NCBI GenBank assembly: GCA_039934475.1
Contig: JBDTMC010000146.1
Span: 1 to 16,012 of the forward strand
Reading direction: 5' to 3'
Length of the DNA: 16,012 nucleotides
Origin: JBDTMC01 sp039934475
GTDB taxonomy: Bacteria > Acidobacteriota > Terriglobia > Bryobacterales > Bryobacteraceae
Of the stretch, positions 13,449 through 16,012 are shown piece by piece (position 1 is the first letter of the stretch; each line of letters starts with the position of its first letter). A program made the translations under genes and the position numbers. Under the pieces are notes generated by a model. That model had not been told where the DNA came from. It made no database searches and saw only the letters and a list, made by a program, of their open reading frames with translations.

Positions 13449-14270
13449 GTGGATAAACGCCGTATGTGCCCGAATTGCCGGGCTTTCATCACCACAGACG
13501 ACCGTGTCTGTCCCTATTGCGAAGTCCGGCAGGAGCCTAAGCGCGTCGATCGCAGCCCTTCCAGTGGCGGAACGATGTTGGGTGGGCTGATCCCGCAGGC
13601 TCATTTCACCACGGTCATCATTATGACGATCAACGTGGGCCTCTACCTGGCCATGATGATCTACAGTGGCGGCGGCTTGGGCAGTATTGACGGCCGGACA
13701 CTGATCCAATTCGGAGCCAAGCTGCGCGAGGCGATTGCCGCCGGCCAGTGGTGGAGGCTGGTGACGGCCGGGTTTCTCCATCTCAACCTGCTCCACATCA
13801 TCATGAACATGTGGGTGCTGCTCGACCTGGGAGCTCAGGTGGAGGAATTCTTCGGCACCTCCCGCTACATCGTCTTTTACTTCATGGCAACCGTGTGCGG
13901 ATTTTACGCCAGTGCCGTCATCATGCCCGGTATTTCGGCCGGAGCGTCAGCCGGTCTGTTCGGCCTCATCGGAGCGATGATCGGTCTTGGCTTCAAAGAC
14001 CGCTACGGCATTGGCGGGATGATGCGCGGGATGTACATCCGCTGGGCGATTTACGTCACCATCATCGGTATCTTCCTCGGCGCGGATCATGCGGCGCACA
14101 TTGGCGGCGGCCTTGCGGGGTTCATTCTGGCTTACATCTCAGGAACGCCGAACGCCTTCGGTGGTTGGAAGGAAAAAGCGTGGCGGGTGGCCGCGGGTAT
14201 CTGTGTGGCGATCACCGCGCTGGCGTTCATTGAGATGTTTTTCTGGTTTACCAGTGGTCCGCGGTTCTAA
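13449..14270 (+). CDS. Rhomboid-family intramembrane serine protease with N-terminal zinc ribbon
   Basis: The product has 273 residues. An N-terminal zinc ribbon with two CxxC pairs (C7/C10 and C21/C24) is followed by a rhomboid domain of about six helices (about 52-260). Signature residues are complete: H111-x4-H116-x3-N120 in helix 2 (HLNLLHIIMN), the catalytic Ser167 in GASAGLFG (165-172), and the catalytic His217 in HIGGGLAG. It should cleave within or near transmembrane segments of other proteins. The start is either GTG 13449, with GGAAGG only two bases upstream, or ATG 13464. Both keep the zinc ribbon; neither has ideal ribosome-site spacing, and a TAGAAT -10 so close suggests a nearly leaderless message. 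It is divergent from the BMC-P operon, with no evident functional tie. Confidence 0.93.
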   Translation: MDKRRMCPNCRAFITTDDRVCPYCEVRQEPKRVDRSPSSGGTMLGGLIPQAHFTTVIIMTINVGLYLAMMIYSGGGLGSIDGRTLIQFGAKLREAIAAGQWWRLVTAGFLHLNLLHIIMNMWVLLDLGAQVEEFFGTSRYIVFYFMATVCGFYASAVIMPGISAGASAGLFGLIGAMIGLGFKDRYGIGGMMRGMYIRWAIYVTIIGIFLGADHAAHIGGGLAGFILAYISGTPNAFGGWKEKAWRVAAGICVAITALAFIEMFFWFTSGPRF

Positions 14271-14544
14271 ACGTCACCGCCGTTGAACGACATCAAACGC
14301 GCTCTCCAAGCGGTGGAGACAATTTCAACCCGACGGAAGGGGGTTGGGGACCGATGCGATCCGACGCCGCCACTGAGAATACCAATAAGGCATCGGCGGA
14401 GGGTGCGCGCCTCAATGAGCGTTGACAAGCCATATCGGAAGGTTTGAGTATTACAGTACGACCGGATGTCTACACGCCTTCGAATGCCGGATTGGAAATT
14501 CAATTTCGGCGTCGGATGTCGGCGTCCCTTACAACACCGGCCAT
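14271..14544. other. 274-base intergenic region with inverted repeats, no convincing gene
   Basis: The region lies between two convergent genes. It contains an exact 11-base inverted repeat, ATCCGACGCCG (14359-14369) and CGGCGTCGGAT (14507-14517), 137 bases apart. CACCGC/GCGGTG arms occur at 14275-14280 and 14310-14315, and an imperfect hairpin at 14486-14510 lies about 35 bases downstream of the TPR stop. A TTGACA hexamer at 14422 lacks a good -10. No T-run terminator is seen for either gene. A 93-codon minus-strand frame spans the region but has random-looking composition and is not called. Confidence 0.5.
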
Positions 14545-16012
14545 TCACTGCTTAAGATCATTGTGGGTCGCCACTTCGGCCGGAAGGGCTGACTTGGGCG
14601 CCTGCGGCTCGCGAAGTGCCTTGATTTCCTTCCTCAGTCGCGATGCCTCTGCGTTCCGCTTCGTCTTCTTCAGCACAGTGGCATAGTTTTCGAGCACGCC
14701 GTCACGTCTGGGGTCGTCGCGGTCTTGAACCGAAAGTAAACGCTCATAGACTGGGCCAGCTTTCGAATAGCTTTTCTCTTTCAGATACACGTCGGCCAGA
14801 TAGAACAACCCGGATACCAGCCCCCGCTTAAAGTCTTTCGATGATTGGGAATCAACGATCTCAATCGAGCGGCGGAGGCTGCGTTCCGCGTCGGAGTTGC
14901 GGCCGACAAGTTGATATCGCACTCCAAGCCGGTTCAAAGTAACCGCGATATCTATGTCGTCGCGAGCAAGGACCTTCTCCTGAACGGCTAGCAGCCGCTG
15001 TAACATGAAAATGGCGGCGTTCGACCGCTCCTGTCGCTCATAAACCTCTCCCAAGTTGCCCAGAATCCCCATCGTAGCCGGATGCATTGGCCCAAGTACG
15101 CGATCCACACTGTTCAGGGCAAGTCGCAGCAGTGGTTCTGCCTCCCCGCTGCGACCCAACTCCAGATAGGCCAAGGCAAGATTATTGCGGTTCCGGGCCA
15201 AATCCGGATGATCCGAAGGTAGCACCTTCTCATTTATGACTACGGCTCGCTGAAGGAGAGGCTCGGCCTGCCGCGCATTGCCAGCTTTCAGGTAAGTCAC
15301 GGCAAGATAGTTGAGAGACCTGGCGATCGCCCGGTTTCCCACCGGCAAAGCTTTTTCGCCGAGGTCTAGAGCGCGGCGGTGCGAAGCTTCGCTCTCGCCA
15401 AACCGGCCCAAACTACAGTAAAGCGCGCCAAGATTGTCGAGTACGAGCGCGGCGTCCAGTTGGTCCTTCCGCGGCGAGGCTTCGACGAGCTTCAATGCAC
15501 CCCGAAAAAGGTCTTCCGCCTCTTTGTATTGACCTTGCGACTGCCGAATCGTCCCGAGGGTATTCAGTGCGTAGGTCATCTGGATGCGACCCGCCTCACC
15601 GGCATTTTCAAAGAGATGAATGGCGCGCTGGCACTGCCTCTCCGCTTCCGCTGTGCGTCCCATTGCCCCGTACAACACTGCTAAATTATTGACCACAAGC
15701 CCGAACTCGGCGTCTTCAGGGCTATGAATCTCGTCCAGAATCTCCACCGACCGCTTTAATTGGATCTCGGACTCCGCATAGCGACCATCCTCGTAGTAGA
15801 GCGATCCCAGTACCGCCAGGCATTTCGCGACAGGTAAGCTTCTCGGCCCCACGTGCCCGGCGGAGTCAATTGCAGCTAAGAAAGCCGCCTCGGCGTCGGC
15901 TCTGTAGCCTTCCCGTAGCAGTCGCTTACCTTGCTGAGTGAGTCCTATCCAGGTCGCCTTTTCTTGCGGCAGGACTGGATAACAGAATAGAAGTAGAAGC
16001 CAAAGAACCCTA
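14545..16012 (-). CDS. Exported TPR-repeat protein (kinesin-light-chain-type), N-terminus beyond window
   Basis: The frame is open to the right edge, so about 488 residues are visible. The GTG at 15852 is not the start: the 53 codons before it encode a hydrophobic stretch (RVLWLLLLFCYPVLPQ) typical of a signal peptide, then the first TPR helix pair (WIGLTQQGKRLLREGYRADAEAAFLAAIDSAG). The real start is probably only one or a few codons outside. At least eight TPR units follow, many of the 42-residue TPR_12 form with the A-x-x-LNNLA-x-x-Y pattern (for example LGLVVNNLAVLYGAMGRTAEAERQCQRAIHLFENA and DLARNRNNLALAYLELGRSGEAEPLLRLAL). The role is presumably protein-protein scaffolding outside the cytoplasm; no enzyme domain is visible. 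Upstream neighbours are unknown. Confidence 0.88.
   Translation of the reverse strand, partial: RVLWLLLLFCYPVLPQEKATWIGLTQQGKRLLREGYRADAEAAFLAAIDSAGHVGPRSLPVAKCLAVLGSLYYEDGRYAESEIQLKRSVEILDEIHSPEDAEFGLVVNNLAVLYGAMGRTAEAERQCQRAIHLFENAGEAGRIQMTYALNTLGTIRQSQGQYKEAEDLFRGALKLVEASPRKDQLDAALVLDNLGALYCSLGRFGESEASHRRALDLGEKALPVGNRAIARSLNYLAVTYLKAGNARQAEPLLQRAVVINEKVLPSDHPDLARNRNNLALAYLELGRSGEAEPLLRLALNSVDRVLGPMHPATMGILGNLGEVYERQERSNAAIFMLQRLLAVQEKVLARDDIDIAVTLNRLGVRYQLVGRNSDAERSLRRSIEIVDSQSSKDFKRGLVSGLFYLADVYLKEKSYSKAGPVYERLLSVQDRDDPRRDGVLENYATVLKKTKRNAEASRLRKEIKALREPQAPKSALPAEVATHNDLKQ

Noticed and set aside
14320..14345. CRISPR-repeat-like stretch (ATTTCAACCC followed by a G-rich end)
   Set aside because: It occurs once; no second copy, no regular spacing and no cas genes.
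14422..14427. TTGACA -35 hexamer in the convergent gap
   Set aside because: No acceptable -10 at 16-18 bases and no plus-strand gene downstream in the window.
14267..14548. 93-codon minus-strand frame after the TPR gene with a GTGA overlap
   Set aside because: Composition is Arg/Ser/Cys-rich and random-looking, it has a GTG start without a ribosome site, and it runs into the end of the rhomboid gene; the overlap is likely coincidence.

Overview
The window is a dense, GC-rich stretch (roughly 60% G+C by eye) of a bacterial chromosome. The gene types point to Acidobacteriota, most likely a Solibacter/Bryobacter-like lineage, with Planctomycetota/Verrucomicrobiota as the main alternative. The indicators are a Tat-exported Gfo/Idh/MocA oxidoreductase, EutN/CcmL shell proteins of the kind found in plant-sugar microcompartments, a large GH63-like glucosidase and a TPR protein with kinesin-light-chain-type repeats. 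This placement is inferred from gene content, not from a marker gene. I saw no rRNA, tRNA, transposase or CRISPR array.

Layout. (1) 1-2558, plus strand: the C-terminal part of a GH63/MGH1-like glucosidase, then an MFS exporter. (2) 2570-6898, minus strand, read right to left: a five-gene envelope-stress operon resembling E. coli yjfIJKL. It encodes a DUF2170 protein, a PspA/IM30 protein, a DUF4178 protein with a membrane anchor, an unrecognised 512-residue membrane protein with an SYG/RG-rich repeat tail, and a tandem DUF350 membrane protein. (3) 6962-10830, minus strand: a three-gene cyclic-di-GMP module with an active-looking diguanylate cyclase, its paralogue with a ruined GGDEF motif, and a GAF-GGDEF-EAL protein with both catalytic sites intact. 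(4) 10873-11946, minus strand: the Tat-dependent Gfo/Idh/MocA oxidoreductase. (5) 11998-12543, plus strand: a four-helix membrane protein whose 3' end overlaps the next operon. (6) 12487-13380, minus strand: three consecutive EutN/CcmL (BMC-P) vertex-protein genes with no hexameric shell gene or enzyme beside them. (7) 13449-14270, plus strand: a rhomboid protease with an N-terminal zinc ribbon. (8) 14545 to the right edge, minus strand: a secreted TPR protein whose start lies beyond the window.

From 11946 down to 2570 nine minus-strand genes follow one another with gaps of at most 63 bases, so the c-di-GMP module may be co-transcribed with the PspA operon. The two most interesting items are the PspA-type operon with its unrecognised repeat-tailed partner, and the isolated three-gene BMC-P operon. 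The latter contains three distinct vertex subtypes, and the divergent promoter region next to it carries a near-perfect 16-base palindrome.
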